64,000 bases of DNA, taken from assembly GCA_008973525.1 (NCBI GenBank), contig WACJ01000119.1, positions 921,639 to 985,638 of the forward strand. The letters run 5' to 3'. Positions 1 through 9,891 of the stretch are shown one piece after another. The stretch comes from Stenopsyche tienmushanensis. Its lineage: Eukaryota > Arthropoda > Insecta > Trichoptera > Stenopsychidae. A program made the position numbers and the translations under genes. The notes beneath the pieces were generated by a model that was given only the letters and a program-made list of their open reading frames with translations, was not told where the DNA came from and searched no databases. Position 1 is the stretch's first letter, and the number at the start of each line of letters is the position of its first letter.

Positions 1-1207
1 TTATTATAAAAAAGCATTATTCTTACTAAAAACCAATTTGGTTGAGTACTACAAGTTGTACTTTATTGGGTTAAATACCTAATATAAAGCCAGAAATGGC
101 TAAGGAGCATAAAATGGCTAATGTGGACATCATTGGTTGCCAGCTTTAACATTTCATCCCCAATAACAACATTATAGACGTATACAACTTATAGGGGTGC
201 TTACTTGACTATGTCTCGACTTTCGGTCATAAAAATGGCTTTTCTTTTCGGTATCCACGCCGTACTTCAGCCAAGATGTTTAAGTCGTAATCCGCACAAC
301 ATAAAATTTGGCTAATATAAATCTACAGATAAGGATCCGCCATAAGGCGATAAATTCGTAATTTACGTCGAACTCGTCGAAAATAGCATGTCTTTATCTC
401 GAAAGCATTAAAACGGATAAACACGTTTCTCGGTATATTATTTGAATCCATTCCGAATGAACACTCAAAGACTTAACACTTTATCGCCTGAGCGAGCGGT
501 CGGCTGTACGAATAATCGGCGCCTTTCTGTTTTTGCTCTCACCGCAACGGTTTCCCAAACAATGGGCCGCGATACGATCATTTGATGTTGAATGGAATTC
601 GGAAAGTTTAATTCTGCTCAACACACACGCCCTTTATCTATGACTCTAGGCTATTATGGTTTAAAAGGAACAAAGGGATTTTGTACCTTCAGTCGAAATT
701 AATTAACGCAAGCTTTACGGGATGTGCGGTAGCTCGGCCTTTTTCGCTTTGATTAGCGAATTACGCGGGGCCCCCGCGTTCTTCAGCGCCCTAATTAATT
801 TCCACGTTTTTTAAATTCAAAATAAATAAACGCTCATTCTGCGCACGTAAGAAGTTTAACAGTAATGAGATTTTGTTTGAGCAGAGCCGTCGCACAAAAA
901 CTAGAATATTAGCCGGAGTTTACACAGGACCACGTTGGTTTAGGGCGAAACCGACCCCATATGGCCTTTAACCGTGTGTAAACGTTTGCTCACTTGCACA
1001 GAAGTGTGCCGATGAAATCTACCAACTGGGGGATACCATTATACGGCAGCGGAATGAGCAATACATGGTGTTCCCTTTTTTTATCCCTGAAACATTCGTA
1101 TGAGATTATTTTTATTATGCTGAGTATTCCGTAATATATTACAGCATAAAAAAAATTTTCGACGATGCCCATACGAAATATAATTACAATGAGTACGATT
1201 TATATTA
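1..1207. other. Unassigned, apparently unique DNA
   Basis: No reading frame with a recognisable domain and no terminal repeats were seen. The stretch at about 700-960 is richer in CpG and TTAATTAA-like words than the flanks, resembling the other unique islands of this window. Confidence 0.4.
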
Positions 1208-1520
1208 TTGTTTTGGCTTTTGGCCAAAATAAATTTAATATCTCTAAAAAATAAAGCCAACAACAATTCATCATACGACAGTAGTCCCAGAAAGAAATGG
1301 TGTCAGAAATACACAATGATATTGGATGATTATCGACTGAAAACGAGCGAGTTAGCAGATATGATAAACATTTCAAAAAGTGCTATATATCGCATATTGA
1401 CTGAAAATTTTGGCATGAGAAAGCAGGTCCATAACAAAGGGGTGGCAAAGCAGGCGCCTGCAATGGGCACAACTGGGCCTGGGGCGCAAAACGCAGAATA
1501 CCGACCCAGTTGAGAGCTGC
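1208..1520 (+). pseudogene. m1 mariner transposase fragment (helix-turn-helix region)
   Basis: An open frame of about 100 codons contains, at roughly 1316-1435, the mariner segment before the catalytic core: an LDD-RL run, then a helix-turn-helix ending in AIYRILTENF, then MRK. Related copies of the window read HRILTKNLDMRKLCARWVP, so this copy lost the CARWVP part and runs into unrelated sequence. No catalytic residues remain. The family cuts and pastes DNA at TA sites, but this fragment cannot be active. It is one of at least seven m1 relics here. Confidence 0.6.
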
Positions 1521-1649
1521 GCATAGTTTTTATTTTTCTTGACCATTCTACTTTACATGAATCAACACTGTCCGTTTTTATATTATACTATCAAATACCC
1601 GGCATACATTGCAATGCCACACTTAAAGAAATAAGGTGTATGTATTTTA

Positions 1650-1711
1650 ATTCAATTTATTGGAATGATTTTATATATTTTTAATAATAAAATCATTCCA
1701 ATAATTTGAAT
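1650..1711. repeat. Long hairpin (25-bp arms)
   Basis: The arms at 1650-1674 and 1687-1711 are inverted copies with one mismatch around a 12-base loop; the core is TTGGAATGATTTTAT. It may be a fold-back MITE or a terminal structure. No target duplication was identified. Confidence 0.7.
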
Positions 1712-1755
1712 AATTAACTTTATAGGCCCAATCCCGAAGCATCCATACGTCATGT

Positions 1756-2160
1756 CAACGGTCCGAAATACGGACCGGTTGGATACACAGCCTTGTAATC
1801 ACTCCGTCCTCTTTTATATCTTTTTGCTGCATGTTTTTGGGATAAATGCGTATCTGAGATCTTTTATAATCGGTACAATTACGGAAGCCTTTTAGTTTTA
1901 AGTTATATGAAATCTTACTAGACTCTATTCCGCGTTTAGAGCGCAAGTGGCTACTCAAATTTAAGAATGAACGTATCAAATTCAGTTTTTGCACCTTGCC
2001 ATGCACTTTGGTTAAATGGATAGGGATGGTCCCGAATAGCGCGACCAATTAATAGCTCGTGTCAGTGGAGGGATTAGATTAACAGAATTTTCAATTATGC
2101 GATGTACAGAATTTTTGAAAGGTCACCTCATTTGGTCGACCACTGCGTTGTTTTTTACAT
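1756..2160. mobile_element. Degenerate LINE 3' end joined to m1 mariner sequence
   Basis: The left part carries the CGGTCCG...CGGACCGGTTGG palindrome and the following track that recurs in many LINE 3' copies here (29.4, 52.6, 59.4 kb). The right part (about 2090-2160) matches the m1 mariner stretch that includes GGTCACCTCATTTGGTCGAC. The order LINE 3' end then mariner N-terminal half is the same as in the better preserved copies at 52.3-53.1 and 59.2-60.6 kb. Both parts are decayed. Confidence 0.5.
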
Positions 2161-2282
2161 GTTTACAAATTCACTAAGAAGATTAACTATTGATCATTAT
2201 ATCATTGTTGAGATTGATTGATATCAAAAAAAATAGTGTAACGTTGAGGTGAGGGCACTCTCGAGGGCAGAATCTCCGGACC

Positions 2283-2510
2283 ATGCTCGTCGGGATGGTC
2301 ACGCTAATGCACGGGTCCGTTCTTCTATCGGGCCGTGATGTTGCTGGACGAATTGATGGGAATAGACGGACGTTGAATAGAAAAACTCTCTTCTCTAAAT
2401 AACTATTTATTCCACACGAGAGAGATCTGGCTGCAGGAGGGACGACTTCCCGCAGCCAAGGTTAACTGATGACTCTACCGACTCATATTCAGGTGCAATG
2501 TCTTTGGTTT
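2283..2510 (-). mobile_element. LTR-like repeat, partial copy
   Basis: This matches a family with copies at 18.3, 35.3, 54.5, 55.9 and 59.9 kb. Its signature on the element strand is a run through CAGCCAGATCTCTCTCTCG, an AATAAATAGTTAT polyadenylation-like word, and an end near CCCGACGAGCA. A related copy at 52.1 kb continues into a primer-binding-like site, which favours a solo LTR over a SINE. Confidence 0.55.
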
Positions 2511-3578
2511 CTTTGTATGTTTTCATAAAATCAATTTAAAAAAATCGCTCGAGCATGTGGGCATCATTTTGTCATCGTCTGGGTGAGCCAAAGCGGGAGT
2601 TCGTATTACGCTAAAATTGATTCCAAAACATGCAATTTTATTGACTATGCTCCAATATTCTAAATCTATTCAAATACAAAATAATTGATAAACAGATCAT
2701 TATATCGATAGAGCGAATGAGGAGGTGAATGTATGATACAGACGAAATGGATGTAACCCCTTCCTATGAATGGATATTGAAGAGGCCCATAGTTCTGTAG
2801 TGGACTGTCAGTGGCTGCACTATGATAATGATATCGATAGATAATGTGGTCTATCTAGAAGATCCCATTGCGTTTCAGATCACAATAGGAGAAAATTTGA
2901 ATAGGTTTTGATAGCATATGTTATTGGTTTGATGGCACAAAATCGGTTTGCGACATCTGAGAAAGTGTTACTTATCCCCGGGGTTAAATTCACCCAGTGT
3001 TTGCTGAAGGGATGCTGCGTAACTGTGTGTAAACATCCCCGCGTCCGCCTAGGGTCAAAACGGAATGGAACAGGTGGCACCGGCGCCCAAAGACAAATAC
3101 TATAAATACGCTTACGGTGGACTTAAAAGTGTTAAAAGGAAATTGAAGTAAGCCCAGGTGGAATTTGTTCAGGTGCCACCGGGTCCGGTGACCCTTTGTA
3201 ATAGTTTTCTGCGTAATTGTATTCCGGGAAACGTCCCGGAAATGTACGACCTTGAAATGAATTTTCCAGGTGGTTGGATGTATGGAAATTTATTTTTGTG
3301 CGAGGTTTAGGGCGTCCAAATAAAGCCTCGTGCTTTTTTTTCTGTTGAAATGTACAAATGTAAATCCGAATCGCATGACAATGGGGCGAGCTAAAAGTCG
3401 TTGCGCTGAATTTTTTTATCCCCTTTATAAATTCAATCAACACCTAAGCGATAATCTAACAATAATGTATATCCTGCGTGTAATATTAGGATTATCGAAA
3501 ATAATTCGCGTATTTAGTATAAAAAGTATAATGCTCTGCATTATTCAATACATTTTCTCATCGCTTTGGCAGTCCTTT
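2511..3578. other. Unassigned DNA
   Basis: Only short open frames without recognisable domains were seen. The frames at 2.9-3.1 and 3.1-3.4 kb overlap on opposite strands and share no motif with the transposons of the window. Confidence 0.35.
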
Positions 3579-3750
3579 CTACAAACTTTCCTGCTTGGAA
3601 GCAAAAAACGATTTTAAATGCATTTCCACTTCAGCTGCATTTTTTAATTGTTTTTCTCTCAGGCTGTACTCCATGGAACTGAAAAGGTGGAAATCCCTCG
3701 AGACGAGGTTCGTTAAATAAGGAGGATGCGATAACACTTCCCAGTTTAAC
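3579..3750 (-). pseudogene. Mariner transposase C-terminal fragment
   Basis: Translating the minus strand gives NWEVLSHPPY followed by DFHLFSSMEYSLRE, then an acidic helix and FFASKQ before a stop at about 3579. This is the last catalytic block and tail of a mariner transposase; the usual form is HPPYSPDLAPSDxHLF. The third catalytic aspartate is lost because PYSPD has become PYLTN, so the copy is dead. The segment lacks a methionine start and was found by reading the strand directly. The WEVL-HPPY form resembles the mauritiana or mellifera lineages rather than m1. Confidence 0.7.
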
Positions 3751-4164
3751 TTATGCAGATATGGTTTCTCCCAGTTTCAATAATTCATATTCCCAGCATA
3801 TCCCAACATACGCACAAAATAACCTATTTTGTCAATCCGGGCTTAAAATATTGGAATTGGGGGTTCATTCCGGGAAACCCGTTGATTTTTTCAATTGACA
3901 CATTTCGCATTACAAGTTACAATTCTATTCAAAAAGATACTATCTTTATTTTTTTTTTCTTAAGAAGGCGTCTTTTTTTAAAATCAAAGCGTGCGATACC
4001 CATCCTATTCCATAACACCTATCCTATTCGTTGAGTTTTAATTGTGTTTGTACAGTGTTTCATAAGGATTGCAGTTTTTGCGTTAATTCCTCGATTATTT
4101 GCCGTGAATCTGACTCGATTAGGGATTTTAATTGTATCGTTATTAAAATTCGAATGTCGTCTCG

Positions 4165-4290
4165 TTCTCCACTTATCTCTCAGCTCCGCTCAGCGTAAGT
4201 GAAGCTTGTATATCAATAAATGAACCTTAACACTATTGATAACACACTATCTCCGTTCATTTCTTCGCGCAAACATAAGTAATACACATG
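4165..4290 (+). repeat. Dispersed repeat B
   Basis: One of four copies (also 16.6, 18.1 and 54.0 kb). Shared features are a CTCTCAG run, a CGCAGCGTGA-like word, AAGCTTG, then AATAAATGAACCTTAACACT and TGTTGATA. Length is about 100-130 bp. The class is unknown; the internal AATAAA could be a polyadenylation signal of a retroelement end. Confidence 0.55.
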
Positions 4291-5069
4291 TGTGTCTTTA
4301 GTTTTAGTAACAAAATAATGCATTAGTTAAAGCTTGAAATCGATTAATTTGGGTTATCATTATTAGCCGATAAATTTGGGTTATTGATCTGTACAATCAT
4401 ACGATGTACGCAAAACCCTCTCTCCGTGTTTGTCTCCTATTCACAATATCAGAACTGCAAGACACTCATCATCTCTGTCTCTTTCCAAAATCAATGTGTA
4501 AGAATACTCTTTGTGAATCACTGGATTTCGATCGCCAATACACGATTGTACTCATTAAAGGGTCAGATTTCTATTGCTCGATTTAAATGTCTGAAATTGG
4601 CATTTGCGGACTGTTACAAGTTCACCATAAACATCTTTGAGTGTTTTACTGTCTTTTGTGGCATTCCAACCCTAATCATAAAAAGCAATATACAATGTCA
4701 GATGTAACAATAAAAAAAATCTGTTGCGCAAAATTAGTAATCAACATTAGTTCTAGATTAGATATAATTATATATTTTCAAACATAAGATCTCAAAATAC
4801 GGAAATACTTTTCGATAACCCTAATATATTGAAGAAATGAATCAAAAACAATCAAAAAGTTTATTTTGAGACTTTTGACAGTCAAACGAACGAACAAACA
4901 TATGGACAAATATATTCTCTTTCATTGTTATCAAATATTTTTTTAAAATAAACAATTTTTAACACGTAATGACTTATTTCATAAACTACTTCTTTTACTT
5001 CTTTACAGATATTTTTCCAAAGACAGTTTTTATGTTCAAATATGGATTTATAAAAGAAAAAACCGTTCC
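4291..5069. other. Unassigned AT-rich DNA
   Basis: No recognisable domain, terminal repeat or RNA gene. The 107-codon frame at 4384-4707 has no identifiable motif and is probably chance. Confidence 0.35.
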
Positions 5070-5235
5070 AACCGGTCCGAAATTCGGACCAGTTGGACAT
5101 GGAAACATTCTGACCATTTCCGCTAATTTTAAGGCATTTAGGGCTTCCCGTAAGAGTTTTTCCAGGGCGGGAGGGGGGGAATTATCCCCCAAGGCTTTCT
5201 ATGACTATAGAGGGAACCTCCCGACCAAATTTTTT
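5070..5235 (+). repeat. Divergent LINE 3'-end copy
   Basis: The stretch begins with CCGGTCCGAAATTCGGACC and reads in one frame GPKFGPVGHGN, then AFRA, then AFYDY. The better copies at 29.5 and 30.6 kb read GPKGGPVGH or the like, then AFSV-NAYPGTFYDLYDHE, so this appears to be a related subfamily. It is 3'-end sequence only, with no reverse transcriptase. Confidence 0.4.
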
Positions 5236-5799
5236 TGAAAAATAATTTAAAGTTAGAATATTTAGCAAGTTTCCGCCCGTGTCCCCTGTCTAATCTATGT
5301 ATACAGTACATATATGTTTTTAAAATTGCTTTTCCCTACCGGTGATGTATTTACTACACCTTGACTCTAATAATGGGAATATCGATATGAAATATAATAG
5401 ATAAGGGCTTCAGAATTTTTGTATTCCTCCGTAATATAATTACGAATCACATCAAAGTATTATAGTGTATAAGTATTCATCTGCCATAGATTAGACAGTC
5501 ATTGCCTCTAGGCAACTGGCATGGATGGCCCGGCATATAGGGGTCCTAGAGTGTATTTGTTTGATTTGTCGACCATTTTGTTCAGTTACAGTTAATTCCT
5601 CCGATGGAGACGTCGCGCGCTCCCATCGCCCAGACCAGTGATTCCCAAAGTGGCCTATATCGACCCCCAGGGGTCTATGACAACCTGTAAGGGGTCTACG
5701 TCAGCGAAAAAAAAAATTGGGGCCCATGAAACGAAAATGGGGGTCCACGATAATGGATCTCAACACATACACTGGTAGTACTTATTTACTTACATCATA

Positions 5800-6074
5800 T
5801 TATTTTATAATATAAAGACATATTTTTTAGACAGGGTTGGTTGACGGAATACTACATTCGGCAGACGAAGCTGTCGACTATGGTGTTTGTTTTTTTAATG
5901 ACGTTAATAATTTAGGTCGTGACGGTGCACGAATTAATTTTTATTTTTATATATATATATATTTTTTTAATTTTGTCCAAAATTTTGGTAGATAATGTCA
6001 ATGTCGTGCAATCTCCGTCCGTCGGTGTCTGAAAAGTTAGCAGACGACGTGACCCCGAACCATTATCGAAGGAG
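5800..6074. other. hAT left interior, no coding sequence recognised
   Basis: This lies between the hAT left subterminal region and the minisatellite. The word TATCGAAGGAGTTAGG at about 6064-6079, just before the array, resembles the TCGAAGAAGTTAG words that punctuate the array at 6326, 6481 and 6601, so it may mark the ancestral edge of the array. Confidence 0.4.
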
Positions 6075-6666
6075 TTAGGTTGGGGTATGTTATGTTGGGG
6101 TATGTGAGGTTGGGCTATGTCAGGTTGGGCTATGTGAGGTTGGGCTATGTGAGGTTGGGCTATGTTGGGTTGGGTTGGGGTATGTGAGGTTGGGGTATGT
6201 TGGGTTGGGTTAACCAAACCTCACATACCCCAACCCAACCCAACATACCCCAACCTCACATACCCCAACCCAACCCAACATAGCCCAACCTCACATAGCC
6301 CAACCTCACATAGCCCAACCTCACATCGAAGAAGTTAGTTTGGGTTAACCAAACCTCACATACCCCAACCCAACCCAACATACCCCAACCCAACCCAACA
6401 TACCCCAACCTCACATACCCCAACCCAACCCAACATAGCCCAACCTCACATAGCCCAACCTCACATAGCCCAACCTCACATCGAAGAAGTTAGTTTGGGT
6501 TAACCAAACCTCACATACCCCAACCCAACCCAACATACCCCAACCTCACATACCCCAACCCAACCCAACATAGCCCAACCTCACATAGCCCAACCTCACA
6601 TCGAAGAAGTTAGGTTGGGTTATGTTAGGTTGGGGTATGTTAGGTTGGGGTATGTTAGGTTGGGGT
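6075..6666. repeat. 15-bp minisatellite, left part, with higher-order repeats
   Basis: The basic units on the G-rich strand are TTAGGTTGGGGTATG, GGTTGGGCTATGTGA and close variants. From 6075 to about 6210 the G-rich strand is on top; from 6211 to about 6600 the C-rich strand is on top; the last units before the LINE are again G-rich. The C-rich block is arranged in longer units bounded by TCGAAGAAGTTAG and the palindrome GGTTAACC (6208, 6343, 6498), giving periods of about 135, 155 and 120 bp that differ by roughly one basic unit. The unit contains the insect telomere word TTAGG. Confidence 0.95.
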
Positions 6667-8804
6667 CCGCCTACTGGTGGACAGAGGAAATAGCCGAACA
6701 ACGGAGACTCTGCCTATCCAGTAGACGCCGGCTGGCAAGATCCCGCGGAAACGAAGAATTGAGAGAGCAGTGGAGGGAAACACACAGAGAAGACCGACGG
6801 AACCTGCGAAAAATGATCCAGGCATCGAAGGCACTCTGCTGGGAAGAGCTCTGCCGCACTGTAAACACCGACCCGTGGGGACTCCCGTACAAAATAGTAC
6901 GGGGGAAGCTACGGGGATGGGGAGAAGTAGAGCCCGACAAGGAAAAAATCCAGGAACAAATTAAGCAACTCTTCCCGGATAAACCCGCCACTGTCAACAC
7001 GACAGAGCCCGACGGAAGCGCAGTGGGCGAGGGACGCAATGAACCAGCCCCTGATTTCACTCTGGAGGAGCTCGAGGAAGTTGGGAAGCGCGTAAATGTA
7101 AAAAAGGCGCCTGGCCCGGACGGTGTGCCCGGCGAGGTTATTAAACTCACAATCGCGGCGTGCCCGGAGATGGTGCTGGAAGCCCTGAACGCCTGCCTGG
7201 CCGAGAGAAAATTTGTAAAAAGATGGAAAACGGCCAGGCTGGCACTGATACCCAAACCGGGCAAGGACACCATGCGACCGCTGTGCATGCTGGACGGGCT
7301 GGCAAAGATAATGGAGAAACTGCTAATGAAACGAATCCAACCAATCATAGAGGAGGACCTGTCTGCTAGACAATATGGCTTCAGGCCCGGCCGCTCCACG
7401 CTGGGAGCCATACAATACGTCGTTGACAAGATCCGACAGGCATGGAGCGGCACAGTCAAGAAGAGCCGAGATGTCGTGATGATAACGCTGGACATCAAAA
7501 ATGCGTTCAACACGGCATCTTGGGCGCACATCATAAAAGCCACAAAGGAAAGATTCAAACTGCCCGAGTACGCAGAGTCACTCATTACAGACTACCTCAG
7601 CGACCGGACAGTGATACACCAGGAAACGGGAACCATCAGAAGGATGGAAATGGGCGTTCCGCAGGGATCCGTCATAGGACCCACCCTATGGAACGTCCTG
7701 TACAACAGCCTGCTGGAGACAGACCTACCCGACGGAGCGGAGGTAATAGCCTTCGCGGACGACGTCGCGCTGCTGGTGACAGCCAAGCACCAGTTCGACA
7801 TGGAAAGTAAGACAAACGAAGCACTGGCAAGAATCTGCGACTGGATGCGGGAGAATCACCTGCAGCTAGCGGCGGAGAAAACGGAGGCTGTGTTCTTCAG
7901 CAGGAGAAGGAGACCGAGGGTCGGCAGGCTTGCGGTGGACGGTCACGAGGTGAAGTGTGGAAAAACGTTGAAATACCTCGGGATCGTCCTTGACAGCAAA
8001 CTGACCTTCAGACAACACATAGAGGAAGCTGCGCAGAAGGCGCAGAAAGCGGCCAACGAGCTTGGACGACTGATGCCCAACATCGGAGGGCCAAAGCCGT
8101 GCAGAAGGAAAACTATAAACGAAGTTATCCACTCAATCCTTCTGTACGGAGCCCCAATATGGCATGAGTCGCTACAAATAGAGAGCTACAGAAAGAAAAT
8201 GGCCAGGGTCCAGCGGCAGGGCGCGCTCCGAGTCACCGCAGCACACAGAACGGTATCGGAAGAAGCGGTGCTCGTGATCGCGGGAATCCCCCCGCTGGAC
8301 CTAATCGCAAAAAAGAGGGCCTTGGACCATGAAGATCCCAAAAAGCGCGGAGAACATGACCAGAAACTGAGGGAAGCCTGGCAGCGCAGATGGGACGAGT
8401 CCGCAAAAGGAAGATGGACCCACCGGCTTATACCGGTCGTAAGTCGATGGAGGGCCAGAAAATATGGAGAAACGACATACCGCTTAACCCAGGTGCTCAC
8501 CGGGCATGGATGCTTCGGTGCGTACCTGAGGTGGATTGGCAAGGAGGAAACCCCAAAATGCCACCACTGTGAAGCGGAAGCGGATGACGCCGAACACACC
8601 ATCATAGACTGTGAGGCTTGGGCACCCCAGAGAGAACTGCTGAAACAAGCACTCGGGGTGAACGAGCTAAATATCGACAACATGGTCCACAGCATGATGG
8701 AAAGAAAGGAAAACTGGGACCTTTGGCGCGACTTTGTAGAAGACATCATGAGCGCCAAAGAAGACAGTGAAAGAATGAGGCGCAGAGCGCCTCTACAACA
8801 ATAG
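6615..8804 (+). CDS. R1-type LINE ORF2, C-terminal part: reverse transcriptase and zinc knuckle
   Basis: In the autonomous element this protein reverse-transcribes LINE RNA at a nicked chromosomal target. The frame opens in the minisatellite (first codons TTG GGT TAT GTT AGG, giving LGYVR repeats), and element sequence starts at about codon 18 with SAYWWTEEIAE, the linker that follows the endonuclease in R1/TRAS-like proteins. Numbered from 6615, the RT has KKAPGPDGVPGEV near residue 162, the catalytic FADD at 380-383, and the YGAPIW block near 511. A CCHC knuckle C-x2-C-x8-H-x4-C lies at 649-666. The apurinic-type endonuclease and ORF1 are absent, so the copy is not autonomous. No stop or frameshift interrupts about 710 codons. 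There is no ATG at the natural start; the nearest internal ATG is near 6812. R1 clade fits best; the lineage within it is unresolved. Confidence 0.9.
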   Translation: MGYVRLGYVRLGYVRLGSAYWWTEEIAEQRRLCLSSRRRLARSRGNEELREQWRETHREDRRNLRKMIQASKALCWEELCRTVNTDPWGLPYKIVRGKLRGWGEVEPDKEKIQEQIKQLFPDKPATVNTTEPDGSAVGEGRNEPAPDFTLEELEEVGKRVNVKKAPGPDGVPGEVIKLTIAACPEMVLEALNACLAERKFVKRWKTARLALIPKPGKDTMRPLCMLDGLAKIMEKLLMKRIQPIIEEDLSARQYGFRPGRSTLGAIQYVVDKIRQAWSGTVKKSRDVVMITLDIKNAFNTASWAHIIKATKERFKLPEYAESLITDYLSDRTVIHQETGTIRRMEMGVPQGSVIGPTLWNVLYNSLLETDLPDGAEVIAFADDVALLVTAKHQFDMESKTNEALARICDWMRENHLQLAAEKTEAVFFSRRRRPRVGRLAVDGHEVKCGKTLKYLGIVLDSKLTFRQHIEEAAQKAQKAANELGRLMPNIGGPKPCRRKTINEVIHSILLYGAPIWHESLQIESYRKKMARVQRQGALRVTAAHRTVSEEAVLVIAGIPPLDLIAKKRALDHEDPKKRGEHDQKLREAWQRRWDESAKGRWTHRLIPVVSRWRARKYGETTYRLTQVLTGHGCFGAYLRWIGKEETPKCHHCEAEADDAEHTIIDCEAWAPQRELLKQALGVNELNIDNMVHSMMERKENWDLWRDFVEDIMSAKEDSERMRRRAPLQQ

Positions 8805-9041
8805 AATAGGGCCATAACGGCTAGACTACCTGTCATCCATGAAGCAATGTGTAAAACAATACCATGGTGACGGAGGAGACCCAAGGGAGCGATTTAGTTA
8901 GGGCTTGTGCGTCTGGTGGGTTTCCCTTATGGAAACTCATGTAACAGACGTAAATCCCACACTCCCCAGATGTACAACATCTGGGCGTCTAATGTAGATT
9001 TGCGCTCCCACAGGAAAAAAAAAAAAAAAAAAAAAAAAAAA
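6667..9041 (+). mobile_element. 5'-truncated R1-clade non-LTR retrotransposon
   Basis: The element starts abruptly at about 6667 after minisatellite sequence, at the linker between endonuclease and reverse transcriptase. It runs through an intact RT ORF to a stop at 8804, has a roughly 210-bp 3' untranslated region, and ends in 27 A residues (9015-9041). Minisatellite resumes at 9042. The sequence before the junction ends GGTTGGGGT and the sequence after the tail starts GGTTGGGGT, compatible with a 9-bp target duplication, although a tandem array makes this ambiguous. The base composition is visibly GC-richer than the surroundings. The open frame and clean tail suggest a young insertion. Confidence 0.85.
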
Positions 9042-9181
9042 GGTTGGGGTATGTTAGGTTGGGGTATGTTAGATTGGGGTATGTTAGGTTGGGGTATGTT
9101 AGGTTGGGGTATGTTAGGTTGGGGTATGTGAGGCTGGGCTATGTGAGGTTGGGCTATGTGAGGTTGGGCTATGTGAGGTTA
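9042..9181. repeat. 15-bp minisatellite, right part
   Basis: About nine units directly follow the poly-A tail. The first are GGTTGGGGTATGTTA and the last are GGTTGGGCTATGTGA. The order of unit types mirrors the left array, as expected if one array was split. The array ends at 9181, where hAT-derived sequence resumes. Confidence 0.95.
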
Positions 9182-9249
9182 CGAACTTACAAGAGACGGG
9201 AAGAAAAAAAAAAGTTTGTGAAGATTCCTCACCCACAGAAACAAACAAA

Positions 9250-9891
9250 ATTTTACAAAATTTAATATGGTTAATTTGCAGTTACAAGGCGACAGTTTAA
9301 ATTTGATTAAAACAAAGTCCATCTTATCAGCGTTTCTTGCCAGACTTAATAAACTAATGAAGCAAAATATTGGATGGGACGAATTTTCTCAGTTCCCCAA
9401 TTTGTCACTGATAAACTGCCAGGAAAGACGACGTTTCAACCTACGTTCAACATTTAAATGCCCTCTACTCAGATTTTGAAACTGGGTTTGAGGATGTTTT
9501 GACTATGGTATTACCACCGTGAATAATTAATCCGTATGGTGACATAGAAGAAACGAATGTCATAATTCAAGAAGAACTGACTGAACTAAGTACAAACGAA
9601 GAACTTAAGGTTCAGTTAAAAAAAGGATATCAGCAATTCTGGCTGCAAAACAACATACCCGTGATTTATCCCGTATTATGGAATATAGCGAGGAAATGTT
9701 TAATTTCCTTTCCATCGTCATACCTAGTGGAATGGGGGTTCAGCGCTGTTACCAATCTCCTAACGAAAAAAAAGAAACAGACTGGACATCATTAGCCGAG
9801 GAGATTTAAGATTAAAATTGACAAAATTACAAAATTGACACCAAATGTTGATAATTTATTATTAAAGCATCAGGTTCATCTTTCTCACTAA
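9250..9891 (+). pseudogene. hAT transposase, C-terminal half (ZBED5/Buster-like), decayed
   Basis: Reading across frames gives LQLQGDSLNLI, then KLMKQNIGWDEFSQFP, a stop at about 9477, then EELTELSTNEELK, GYQQFWLQ, SFPSSYLVEWGFSAVTNLL, KRNRLDI and RGDLRL, ending near QVHLSH and TAA at 9891. The SSYLVE-GFSAVTNLLTKKRNRLDI block is the conserved dimerisation end of hAT transposases of the ZBED5/Buster kind. Damage includes an in-frame stop after the VLPP motif and frameshifts around 9760 and 9820. It lies inside matching hAT termini, so it is the remains of that element's own gene. Everything upstream of LQLQG, including the BED finger and first catalytic residues, is gone. Confidence 0.85.

Noticed and set aside
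4384..4707. 107-codon plus-strand frame
   Set aside because: No motif, no repeats, no neighbouring exon-like signal.
6075..6666. CRISPR-like array
   Set aside because: The repeats are contiguous 15-bp units with no spacers, in eukaryotic DNA.
6671..7585. 304-codon open frame on the minus strand
   Set aside because: It is antisense to the reverse transcriptase ORF and reflects its GC-rich codon use; serine/arginine-rich with no domain.
8186..8884. 232-codon minus-strand frame
   Set aside because: Antisense shadow of the C-terminal part of the RT ORF and its 3' untranslated region.
6075..9181. True telomere end
   Set aside because: The array is only about 0.7 kb, internal to a hAT element with matching flanks on both sides, so this position is not a chromosome end.
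9044..9265. 73-codon frame reading GYVRL repeats
   Set aside because: It is minisatellite sequence read in frame, then runs into hAT-derived DNA; no separate gene.
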